DNA of 64,000 bases from Clostridium sp. (GTDB lineage: Bacteria; Bacteroidota; Bacteroidia; Bacteroidales; Muribaculaceae), in the NCBI GenBank assembly GCA_023666615.1, contig JAMPBQ010000001.1:629225-693224 (forward strand), given 5' to 3'. Below the pieces are notes generated by a model. The model had not been told where the DNA came from, made no database searches, and saw nothing but the letters and a program-made list of their open reading frames with translations. Below are positions 52,583 through 60,511 of this stretch, in pieces. The position numbers and the translations under genes are program-made. The first letter of the stretch is position 1. Every line of letters starts with the position of its first letter.

Positions 52583-53626
52583 TCACAGATTATTGGGATT
52601 TTTTATGTCTTTTTTTTTGCGGAAGTAGGTGGTGAGGAGGGGGACGCCGATGGCGAGGTAGATGTAGTAGGTGATTAGGCGCCAGATTAGGGCTATGACG
52701 AGGGCCAGGTTGGGGGCTGAGATTAGGTCGCCGTAGTATTCGGTGAATATCCACTCGCTGAGGCCGGAGCCGCCGGGGGTGGGGCTGACCATGAGGACCA
52801 CCCAAACGATGAGCTGGCGTCCGAACACGAGCCATGGGGATACGCCGGGGAGGAACGCCCAGAAGAGGGCATTTACGATTAGGAATCGGCAGAACCATGA
52901 GAGGACCGTGGCGAAGAAAACGTTGGCCCACCACTTCTTGGAGCAAGTTTTGATCCACTCGGATGTGGCCACGATGTTGTCGCCGACTTTGGAGATGTTT
53001 TTATGCCAGCGCCTTAGGACGGGGAGGGAGAAGAGCTTGAGGAGGAGGCCTCGCACTAGCTGGGGCTTCAGGAGGATGCCTGTGAAGAGGATGGCTGTCC
53101 AGACGACGATGCCGGCATAGACAAGCCAGAAGGCGATTTCGAGGCCTTGGAGGAAGGCTCCGCGGCCAAGGCCGCCGAAGAGCTGGTCAAAGGGCAGGCA
53201 GAGGATGACAATTGGGCAGACGATGACGAAAAAGAGTTCGTCGAGAAAGAGGGTTGTGAGGGTTAGGGCGGTGGCACGTCCGACTTTAACGCCTTCGGTG
53301 TTGAGGAAGAAGATGGCGAGGGCGCTTCCGCCGACGGCGGAGGGGGTTATGGCGGAGGTGAATGCGCACATTAGGTCGACTTTGAGGGCCTTGCCCCACG
53401 AGAGGGATGGCTTGGCGATGGTATGGAATCGCCATGTGAGGCCGTAGTCGCGGCCGACGGCGAACAGGAGGGCGACGCCGATGCCGATGACTTGGCGCCA
53501 GCCGAATGTGATTTTCGAGATATCGCCGAGGGAGAATTCATCCTTAAAAAGCCATACGGCCACGCCGACGCCAATGGCGATTGGGATCACCATTTGCCAA
53601 AGGAGGCGCTTTAGGGATGAGAGCAT
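52583..53626 (-). CDS. Flippase-like / LPG synthase transmembrane-region protein
   Basis: 347 residues with about eight membrane helices. The pattern of the LPG_synthase_TM (UPF0104) family is present: KVDLMCAFTSAITPSAVGGSALAIFFLNTEG and the later SPTPGGSGLSEWIF. It lacks the C-terminal lysyltransferase domain of MprF, so it probably moves a lipid or lipid-linked sugar across the membrane rather than making lysyl-PG. No partner is adjacent. Confidence 0.9.
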   Translation of the reverse strand: MLSSLKRLLWQMVIPIAIGVGVAVWLFKDEFSLGDISKITFGWRQVIGIGVALLFAVGRDYGLTWRFHTIAKPSLSWGKALKVDLMCAFTSAITPSAVGGSALAIFFLNTEGVKVGRATALTLTTLFLDELFFVIVCPIVILCLPFDQLFGGLGRGAFLQGLEIAFWLVYAGIVVWTAILFTGILLKPQLVRGLLLKLFSLPVLRRWHKNISKVGDNIVATSEWIKTCSKKWWANVFFATVLSWFCRFLIVNALFWAFLPGVSPWLVFGRQLIVWVVLMVSPTPGGSGLSEWIFTEYYGDLISAPNLALVIALIWRLITYYIYLAIGVPLLTTYFRKKKDIKNPNNL

Positions 53627-53648
53627 ATTTGGGTGGGGATTTTTTTCT

Positions 53649-53754
53649 TGGGGAATCTTGTGGGGGGGCTTGATTGCTCTTGGGGAATCTTGATTGAGCT
53701 TGGGGAATCTTGATTGAGCTTGGGGAATCTTGATTGAGCTTGGGAAATCTTGAT
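53649..53754. repeat. 20-bp tandem repeats
   Basis: TGGGGAATCTTGATTGAGCT occurs three times in register (53681, 53701, 53721), with degenerate units at 53649 and 53741. They lie between the flippase-like and ThiE-like genes. No spacers. Confidence 0.9.
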
Positions 53755-53756
53755 TT

Positions 53757-54344
53757 TTATTGATTTTTTAGGGCGGCGATGTAGGCGGCGGTGGCGGCTA
53801 CGGGGTCGGGGCTTTGGGAGATGGGGGCTGATGTGGCCAGGCCGCTGGCCTTTGCGGCGAGGAGGGCGGGGATTTCGCCGAGGGTGAAGTCGCCCTGGGC
53901 CACAATGGGGAGCTCGAGGCCGGCTCCGCGGGAGGCGGAGATTTTTTCGGCGAGCTTATCGATTGGCCATCCTTCGGGGAACGCGACATAGTCGACGTCA
54001 AGGCTCTTTAGGCCAATGGCAGAAACTGCGGAGGGGACCTCGACGCCTATGATGGCCTCCGGGCCAAGAAGCTCGCGGACCTCCATCGGGGATTTTCCGC
54101 AAGAGCGGAGGTGGACACCGTGAACGCCCATTTCCTTGGCGAGGTCGATGTCGTTTTCAATGGTGAGGATTGTGCCGTTTTCCTTGCAGAGGGGCATAAT
54201 TTCGGCGAGGGCGTCCCTGACGTCGGCTTGCGGGATGCCTTGTGGATCGAACCTAAGCCAGAGGCATCCGCCTTCGATGGCCATTTGGGCAAGCTCCGGG
54301 AGAGAGTATTCGCCGCTTGCCGGGCGCAATATGAATTGAAGCAT
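53757..54344 (-). CDS. ThiE/TenI-like thiamine phosphate synthase homologue
   Basis: 195 residues, a short TIM barrel similar in length to ThiE (about 210). The order of strands fits ThiE/TenI (GTILTIENDIDLAKEMGVHGVHLR; PIVAQGDFTLGEIPALLAAKASGLATSAPI). The expected HLGQxD loop reads HLRSCGKSP, so pyrophosphate and HMP-binding residues are altered. A TenI-like or non-catalytic role is possible. No other thiamin gene is next to it. It has its own promoter and no cotranscribed partner on the near side. Confidence 0.7.
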   Translation of the reverse strand: MLQFILRPASGEYSLPELAQMAIEGGCLWLRFDPQGIPQADVRDALAEIMPLCKENGTILTIENDIDLAKEMGVHGVHLRSCGKSPMEVRELLGPEAIIGVEVPSAVSAIGLKSLDVDYVAFPEGWPIDKLAEKISASRGAGLELPIVAQGDFTLGEIPALLAAKASGLATSAPISQSPDPVAATAAYIAALKNQ

Positions 54345-54370
54345 ATTGGATAATCAAATTTAATTAGACG

Positions 54371-54378
54371 CAAAAGTA
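54371..54378 (-). promoter_or_regulatory. -7 element of the ThiE-like gene
   Basis: Reads TACTTTTG on the minus strand, an exact TAnnTTTG match 26 bases before the ATG. No TTTG at the expected distance. Confidence 0.4.
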
Positions 54379-54473
54379 CGAAAAAAAATCCGCACATTCC
54401 CCAATAAAACAAAAGTTGGAGGAAAAAGGGAATATTTTTTTCAAAATAACGATGTATTTTATACGGAAATTAG

Positions 54474-54481
54474 TAACTTTG
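54474..54481 (+). promoter_or_regulatory. -7 element of pta
   Basis: TAACTTTG, exact match, 58 bases before the pta ATG. No canonical -33 is seen. Confidence 0.45.
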
Positions 54482-54539
54482 CTAATATAAAACGCATAAG
54501 CTAAAATAGGCATAGAAAACATTCAAAATTAACCATACG

Positions 54540-55547
54540 ATGGATCTATTTGAAAAACTGACGGCCAATGCGAAGGCGAACCCGCAGCGCATTGTGCTAC
54601 CCGAAGGCACCGAGCCGCGCACACTGACGGCGGCCGACCGCATCATAGCGGAGAAGATAGCCGATGTAATCCTTATCGGCGATCCGGATGAGATCAAGAA
54701 CCTAGCCGCCGAGCTCAAGCTGGCGCACATAGGCAAGGCCACGATAGTGAACCCGGCGGACGAGAAGGTGATAGACCGCTACGCCCCCCTACTCTACTCG
54801 CTGCGCAAGAAGAAAGGGATGACTGAGGAGGAGTCGAGGCTGACGGCGGCGAATCCGCTGTACCTTGGCTGCTTGATGATCAAGAACGGGGACGCGGACG
54901 GTCAGGTAGCCGGGGCTCGCAACACGACGGGCAATGTGCTCAGGGCTGCGTTCCAGGTGATAAAGACGATGCCGGGGATTGAGGTTGTGTCGGGGGCTTT
55001 CATCATGCTTCTGCCCGAGGGGATGCCTTTTGGGAGCGACGGCGTGATGGTATTCGCCGACTGCGCCGTTGTGCCCGACCCGAGCGCGGCGGAGCTGGCG
55101 CAGATAGCTGTGGCTGCCGGAAAGACGGCGCGCGACATCGCGGGGATAGAGCCGAGGGTGGCATTGCTTTCGTTCTCGACGAAGGGGAGCGCGTCGCATC
55201 CGGCTGTTGACAAGGTGGTGAAGGCTCTGGAGATCGCGCACAAGCTGGATCCAAAGCTGATCATCGACGGGGAGCTGCAGACGGACGCAGCCATCGTGCC
55301 GTCGGTGGCGGCTCTGAAGGCGCCGACCTCGCCGCTGAGCGGCAAGGCCAACGTGCTTGTTTTCCCGAGCCTCGAGGTGGGCAACATAGCTTACAAGCTG
55401 GTGCAGCGCCTTGGCGGGGTGCAGGCTGTAGGACCTGTGCTGCAAGGATTAGCGGCGCCGGTGAATGACCTTTCTCGCGGATGCTTCCCGGAGGATATTT
55501 ATAAGACTATCATCATCACCTGCAACCAGGCGATTGGGATGAAGTGA
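54540..55547 (+). CDS. pta: Phosphate acetyltransferase
   Basis: 335 residues, the short single-domain form. RIVLPEGTEPRTLTAADRIIAEKIADVILIGDP opens the protein and the active-site region includes GDADGQVAGARNTTGNVLRAAFQVIKTMPG and SFSTKGSASHP, both diagnostic. It converts acetyl-CoA and phosphate to acetyl phosphate and CoA. ackA follows 109 bp downstream; together they make the ATP-yielding acetate route of fermentation. Confidence 0.97.
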   Translation: MDLFEKLTANAKANPQRIVLPEGTEPRTLTAADRIIAEKIADVILIGDPDEIKNLAAELKLAHIGKATIVNPADEKVIDRYAPLLYSLRKKKGMTEEESRLTAANPLYLGCLMIKNGDADGQVAGARNTTGNVLRAAFQVIKTMPGIEVVSGAFIMLLPEGMPFGSDGVMVFADCAVVPDPSAAELAQIAVAAGKTARDIAGIEPRVALLSFSTKGSASHPAVDKVVKALEIAHKLDPKLIIDGELQTDAAIVPSVAALKAPTSPLSGKANVLVFPSLEVGNIAYKLVQRLGGVQAVGPVLQGLAAPVNDLSRGCFPEDIYKTIIITCNQAIGMK

Positions 55548-55552
55548 TTTTT

Positions 55553-55629
55553 GGGAGCAGGCTCCCTCACCCAACGAAACAGGCTTGGCGCCAAGGGGGG
55601 GGGGAGCAGAGCTCCCTAACTCAACGAAA
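55553..55629. repeat. Hairpin repeat between pta and ackA
   Basis: Two direct copies (55553-55579 and 55602-55629) of GGGAGCAG(A)GCTCCCT followed by CACCCAACGAAA or AACTCAACGAAA; each begins with a hairpin. Between them is the 12-bp palindrome CTTGGCGCCAAG (55584-55595). No T-tract, so a stabilising or processing element is more likely than a terminator. Confidence 0.75.
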
Positions 55630-55656
55630 ATATTTGTTTTTTTTTAATTTTTTCCT

Positions 55657-56865
55657 ATGAAGATTTTGGTGCTGAACTGCGGAAGCAGCAGCGTAAAATA
55701 TAAGCTGATAGATACAGCTGACGAGAAGACATTGGCCGAGGGCGGCGTGGAGAAGATTGGCCTTGACGGCGGATTCCTGAAATTCAAGAAGGCCGACGGG
55801 ACAAAGGAGATTATCGAGCTTGGCCTCACAGACCACAAGGGAGCGGTGAAGGCTGTGCTTGACTTGCTGACGAGCCCGGATAACGGCGTGATCGGAAGCT
55901 ATGATGAGATTGACGCCGTGGGCCACCGCGTGGTGCATGGCGCGGAGAAGTTCAACAAGAGCGTGCTGATTACGCCGGAGGTGATAGAGCAGGTGAAGGC
56001 TTGCTATGACTTGGCTCCGCTGCACAATCCGGCAAACATCACAGGCATTGAGGCCATAGAGGCCGTGCTGCCGAAGGTGCCACAGGTGGCGGTGTTTGAT
56101 ACGGCTTTCCACCAGACGATGCCGCCGAAGTCGTTCATGTACCCTCTGCCTTACAAGTATTATCTTGAGGACGGTGTGCGCAGGTACGGCTTCCACGGGA
56201 CCAGCCACCGCTATGTGTCGCAGCGGGCATGCGAGATACTTGGGGTTGACATCAAGGATAAGCGCATCATCACGTGCCATGTAGGCAACGGCGGGTCGAT
56301 CACGGCTGTGTATGAGGGCAAGAGCATTGATACGTCGATGGGCCTTACGCCGACCGAGGGCCTTATGATGGGCACACGCGTTGGCGACGTTGACCCCGGG
56401 GCGTTGACTTACCTTATGCTGAAGCACAATCTGTCGGCGACGGAGCTGCAGAAGCTTATAAACAAGGAGAGCGGCGTGCTGGGCGTGAGCGAGATTTCGA
56501 GCGACATGCGCGAGATAGAGCAAGCCATAGCGGCGGGGAACGAGAACGCGAAGCTGGCGCTGGACATGTATGAGCTGCGCATCACGAAGTACATCGGAGC
56601 CTATGCGGCGGAGATGGGCGGCGTGGACATCATAGTTTTCACGGGCGGCGTTGGCGAGAACCAAACGGGGACTCGCACGAATGTCTGCAAGCCTCTTGGA
56701 TTCATGGGGGTTGAGATTGACGCTGAGGCGAATGCCGGGGCTCGCGGGGTTGAGGCTGTGATTTCTACGCCGGAGTCGAAGGTGACTGTGATGGTGGTGC
56801 CGACTGATGAAGAGCTGGTAATTGCCAGGGATACAGCCGCTATAGCGGGAGTTGTTAGTTGTTAG
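55657..56865 (+). CDS. ackA: Acetate kinase
   Basis: 402 residues, full length. VLNCGSSSVKYKL at the start, HRVVHGAEKF (catalytic region), FDTAFHQTMP, HVGNGGSITAV and FTGGVGENQT are the acetokinase blocks. It makes ATP and acetate from acetyl phosphate. Downstream of pta by 109 bp; the gap holds hairpin repeats that might adjust the level of the two mRNAs. Confidence 0.98.
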   Translation: MKILVLNCGSSSVKYKLIDTADEKTLAEGGVEKIGLDGGFLKFKKADGTKEIIELGLTDHKGAVKAVLDLLTSPDNGVIGSYDEIDAVGHRVVHGAEKFNKSVLITPEVIEQVKACYDLAPLHNPANITGIEAIEAVLPKVPQVAVFDTAFHQTMPPKSFMYPLPYKYYLEDGVRRYGFHGTSHRYVSQRACEILGVDIKDKRIITCHVGNGGSITAVYEGKSIDTSMGLTPTEGLMMGTRVGDVDPGALTYLMLKHNLSATELQKLINKESGVLGVSEISSDMREIEQAIAAGNENAKLALDMYELRITKYIGAYAAEMGGVDIIVFTGGVGENQTGTRTNVCKPLGFMGVEIDAEANAGARGVEAVISTPESKVTVMVVPTDEELVIARDTAAIAGVVSC

Positions 56866-56894
56866 TTTTTAGTTGTTAGATAAATAGATTTCTC

Positions 56895-57260
56895 TTGAGG
56901 ACAAGTGATTATAAACAATTGATTGTATGGCAAAAGGCGATGGACTTAACGATTGAAGTCTATCGATTGGCGAAATTTCTCCCCAAAGAAGAGACTTACG
57001 CTCTTTCAGACCAGTTGCGCAGAGCCGTGGTTTCCGTTCCATCCAATATTGCCGAAGGCCATGGAAGAACATCACCAAAAGAATTCATAAAATTCTTGTC
57101 AATTTCAAGAGGATCAATTTTAGAGATAGAGACGCAATTAGAAATTTGCAATCGCCTAAATTTAATTGATAGACACGAGACAACATCCGCAAAAACATTG
57201 ATTGTTGAAATCAACAAGATGATCAATTCCCTAATTGCCCATCTCAACGCTAAAGACTGA
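56895..57260 (+). CDS. Four-helix-bundle protein (23S IVP family)
   Basis: 121 residues from a TTG start; no ATG or GTG is in frame before the conserved DYKQLIVWQKAMDLTIEVYRLAKFLPKEE. SDQLRRAVVSVPSNIAEGHGR and FLSISRGSILEIETQLEICNRL complete the family pattern. It is named after proteins encoded in 23S rRNA intervening sequences; free-standing copies are common in Bacteroidetes and Gram-negative bacteria and their role is unknown. Lower GC than its neighbours suggests acquisition. It lies 29 bp after ackA. Confidence 0.88.
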   Translation: MRTSDYKQLIVWQKAMDLTIEVYRLAKFLPKEETYALSDQLRRAVVSVPSNIAEGHGRTSPKEFIKFLSISRGSILEIETQLEICNRLNLIDRHETTSAKTLIVEINKMINSLIAHLNAKD

Positions 57261-57268
57261 AAATTTTT

Positions 57269-57299
57269 TTGTAGAAAAGAAATTTTGTATTACCTTTGC
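57269..57299 (+). promoter_or_regulatory. Promoter of the M16 peptidase gene
   Basis: TTTG (57269-57272), 19-nt spacer, TACCTTTG (57292-57299), an excellent Bacteroidetes consensus match, giving a leader of about 55 nt to the ATG at 57360. Confidence 0.75.
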
Positions 57300-57359
57300 G
57301 GTGTTGTACATCGCTGCAACACCGTGAAGGTTTTTGATTTTTTATTAAATATATTTTCT

Positions 57360-60179
57360 ATGATTAAACATTTGAAGAGGGCATTGCTGCTGATGGCGGC
57401 AATGCTGGGCATTGCGGCTACGGCTACGGCTCAGGGGCTTCCGCCGGTGCCGGTTGACCCGGATGTGCGCATCGGGCATCTTGACAACGGCCTTACATAT
57501 TATATCCGCCACAATGAGACGCCTAAGGGGCAGGCGGATTTCTACATCGCGCAGAAGGTGGGCTCAATCCTTGAGAATGACAACCAACGGGGCCTGGCGC
57601 ACTTCCTGGAGCACATGTGCTTCAACGGCACAGAGAATTTTCCCGGCAACGGGATCATCGACTGGCTGGAATCGGTGGGCGTTAAGTTCGGCCAGAACCT
57701 GAACGCTTACACATCGGTGGACCAGACGGTGTACAACATCAGCAATGTGCCCGTTGAGAGGACCTCGGTGCAGGATTCATGCCTATTGATCCTGCATGAC
57801 TGGGCATGCGCGCTATCGCTGGAAGGCGAGGAGATAGACAAGGAGCGCGGTGTGATCCATCAGGAATGGCGCCGCTCGATGGCCGGGCAGATGCGTATCA
57901 TTGAGAACTTGCTGCCGACGATGTACCCAAACAACAAATATGGAGAGCGCCTTCCGATAGGCACGATGGAGGTTGTAGACAACTTCCCCTACGAGGCGCT
58001 CAGGGACTACTACCACACATGGTACCGCCCGGACCAACAGGGCATCATCGTGGTGGGCGACATCGATGTTGACTACATCGAAGGCAAGATCAAGGAGATG
58101 TTCGGCCCGATCCCGATGCCGACCGACGCCCAGGCGCGCGAGTACCTGCCGGTAGAGGACACCCCCGGGACCATCTACGCCATAGGCAGCGACCCCGAGC
58201 AGACCAACATCATCATGCAGCTGATGTTCAAGACCGACGCCTTCCCCAACGAGATGAAGGGCAACAGCATGTACGTGCTGACCGACTATCTGATACACAT
58301 GGTGGAGGTGATGCTTGACCAGCGCCTGACCGACCTTGGCAAGACGCCCGACGCCCCCTTCGCGCAGGCAGGGGCCGACTACGGCAACTTCTTCCTGGCG
58401 AAGACGAAGGACGCGTTCAACGTAGTGGTGATCCCGAAGGGCAACGAATCGCTGCAGGCGTTTGAGGCCGTATACCGCGAATTGCTGCGCGCCCAGAGGC
58501 ACGGATTCACCATCACGGAATATGACCGCGCTCGCTCAGAATACCTGTCGGGGCTTGAGAAATGGTACAACGGCCGCGAGAAGCGCCAGAACGAGGCATA
58601 CGTGCAGGAGTACGTTGACAATTTCCTTGACAACGAGCCGATTCCGTCGGCCGAGGACAAGTTCCAGCTGATGAACATGCTGGTGCCGAACATCCCGGTG
58701 GACGCCATCAACCAGATTCTGCCCGAGCTTATTACGAACGACAACCGCGTGTTCCTGGGCCTTTTCCCGCAGAAAGAGGGCATCGACGTGCCCACCGACG
58801 CGCAGGTGGCCGAGATAGTGGCCAAGGTTGACGCAGAAGAAATCGAGGCATATAAAGAAGAGGTGAAGACCGAGCCGCTGATTCCGGCGCTGCCGGCTCC
58901 CGGAAAGGTAGTGGCCACCGAGTACGACGCTCAGTGGGACTGCGAGGCGCTGACGCTGAGCAACGGCGTGAAGGTGTACGTTAAGCACACGGACTACAAG
59001 AAGGATGAGATACTGTTTACGGCAGTGGCGATCGGCGGCACATCGACGATCGGCGACGACAAGGCCAACGAGCTGATGTTCATGCCCTACGCGGCATCGC
59101 AGCATGGCCTTGGCGACTACACGAGCACCGACATGCAGCGCTACCTTTCGGGCAAGCAAGCGAACGTAAGCCTTAGCCTTGACGACTACAACCGCGAGGT
59201 GACGGGGTCTTCGACCGTGAAGGACCTGCCGACGCTGATGGAACTCATCTACATGACCTTCACCGACTTTGCCATCAATGAGCAGGAGTACAAGGCAATG
59301 CAGAACATGATTTCGTCAGCCCTGGCCAACCAGGCTCTCAACCCGCAGTTTATCTTCCAGCGCGACATGACGAAGGCGTTCTACAAGAGCGCGGCGTCGC
59401 AGGTGATCACCAGCGAGGCTGTGAACGCGGCCAACCGCGAGGCGATACTTGACATCATCCACTCCAGCCTGGCCAACGCGGCGGACTATACGTTCTACTT
59501 CGTGGGCGACGTGACCGTGGAGCAGATCACTCCTCTCCTTGAGCAGTACATAGCCACGCTGCCGGCCGACGCGAAGAAGAAGACTACTGAGTACGTGGTG
59601 AACGCAGACCGCGAAATAACTCCGGGCACTGCGCGCGACACCTTCACAACGAAGATGGAGACACCGCAGACTTGGGTGGCAATCGTAGTGGAGGGCGACA
59701 TGCCTTACACTGCGAAGAACAAGAAGATTTCGTCGATGGTGGGCCAGATCCTGAGCAACCGCCTTCTGAAGACAATCCGCGAGGAGATGGGAGCGGTGTA
59801 CTCCATCGGCGCAGTAAGCAACATGAAGCGCCAGGGCAAGTACAATACGCTGATGCAGATTCCGTTCCCGATGAAGCCGGAGATGAAGGAGCAGGCGCTT
59901 AGCGAGATTGACAAGATGGTGCATGCCATGACTGCCGACATCAAGGCTGAGGAGCTTAACCCGGTGAAGGAGTTCATGGTGAAGAGCGCCAATGAGGACC
60001 GCGAGCAGAATGACGGCTGGCTGGGCCAGATGGTGGCAACGCAGCTGAACGGCGTTGACGTGATGGCCAACGATGTTGAGACGATCAATTCTGTGACGAT
60101 TGAGGATGTGCAGAATTTTATGAAGGATTTCCTTGGGCAGGGCAATTACCGCATTGCGCTGCTTGATCCGGAGGAATGA
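57360..60179 (+). CDS. M16 family zinc metallopeptidase (PqqL-like)
   Basis: 939 residues from the ATG at 57360, giving a signal peptide (1-24). The N-terminal M16 domain has the inverted zinc motif HFLEH (in RGLAHFLEHMCFNGTENFPGN) with the downstream Glu ligand in EERGVIHQEW-like context (DKERGVIHQEW). The C-terminal half is a catalytically inactive M16 repeat (VKVYVKHTDYKKDEILFTAVAIGGTS), so both halves are fused as in pitrilysin-type proteins. It degrades peptides outside the cytoplasm. An intrinsic terminator follows. Confidence 0.95.
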   Translation: MIKHLKRALLLMAAMLGIAATATAQGLPPVPVDPDVRIGHLDNGLTYYIRHNETPKGQADFYIAQKVGSILENDNQRGLAHFLEHMCFNGTENFPGNGIIDWLESVGVKFGQNLNAYTSVDQTVYNISNVPVERTSVQDSCLLILHDWACALSLEGEEIDKERGVIHQEWRRSMAGQMRIIENLLPTMYPNNKYGERLPIGTMEVVDNFPYEALRDYYHTWYRPDQQGIIVVGDIDVDYIEGKIKEMFGPIPMPTDAQAREYLPVEDTPGTIYAIGSDPEQTNIIMQLMFKTDAFPNEMKGNSMYVLTDYLIHMVEVMLDQRLTDLGKTPDAPFAQAGADYGNFFLAKTKDAFNVVVIPKGNESLQAFEAVYRELLRAQRHGFTITEYDRARSEYLSGLEKWYNGREKRQNEAYVQEYVDNFLDNEPIPSAEDKFQLMNMLVPNIPVDAINQILPELITNDNRVFLGLFPQKEGIDVPTDAQVAEIVAKVDAEEIEAYKEEVKTEPLIPALPAPGKVVATEYDAQWDCEALTLSNGVKVYVKHTDYKKDEILFTAVAIGGTSTIGDDKANELMFMPYAASQHGLGDYTSTDMQRYLSGKQANVSLSLDDYNREVTGSSTVKDLPTLMELIYMTFTDFAINEQEYKAMQNMISSALANQALNPQFIFQRDMTKAFYKSAASQVITSEAVNAANREAILDIIHSSLANAADYTFYFVGDVTVEQITPLLEQYIATLPADAKKKTTEYVVNADREITPGTARDTFTTKMETPQTWVAIVVEGDMPYTAKNKKISSMVGQILSNRLLKTIREEMGAVYSIGAVSNMKRQGKYNTLMQIPFPMKPEMKEQALSEIDKMVHAMTADIKAEELNPVKEFMVKSANEDREQNDGWLGQMVATQLNGVDVMANDVETINSVTIEDVQNFMKDFLGQGNYRIALLDPEE

Positions 60180-60210
60180 TTTTTTAAGGACGCGCAAGCG
60201 TGAATAATTT

Positions 60211-60241
60211 GGCCCCAGGCATTTGCTTGGGGCCTTTTTTG
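60211..60241 (+). terminator. Intrinsic terminator after the M16 gene
   Basis: GGCCCCAGGC and GCTTGGGGCC (one G-U) around ATTT, then a run of T. Apart from this and the following promoter, the 332-bp gap 60180-60511 is AT-rich and holds no gene. Confidence 0.85.
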
Positions 60242-60347
60242 TTTTTTGGGGGGATTGCTATTTTTTGCGGATTGTTTCGGATTTTAATTAAAAATTGGCG
60301 AAAATTTTTATTTTTTAATTTTTTTGGGTGATTTTATTGGAAAAGTT

Positions 60348-60377
60348 TTTGGTTTTGAATTATTTTGTGTAATTTTG
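60348..60377 (+). promoter_or_regulatory. Promoter of the 754-residue secreted protein
   Basis: TTTG (60348-60351), 18-nt spacer, TAATTTTG (60370-60377). A leader of about 130 nt without apparent structure precedes the ATG. Confidence 0.6.
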
Positions 60378-60511
60378 CCGATTGTAAACCCAATCATTGA
60401 ACAATTGTCGATCATTCCCATTTTTGGGATCCCAATTTTAAATCATTTAAATATCATTTATACGACTTCAATCGCATTAATACTTAACCTTACCAATATT
60501 TTGCAAAGGAA

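Noticed and set aside
55621-56664. 347-codon frame antisense to ackA
   Set aside because: His/Arg/Leu-rich product typical of shadow frames; ackA is certain.
59316-60197. 293-codon frame antisense to the M16 peptidase
   Set aside because: Composition is that of a shadow frame; the M16 gene is intact.
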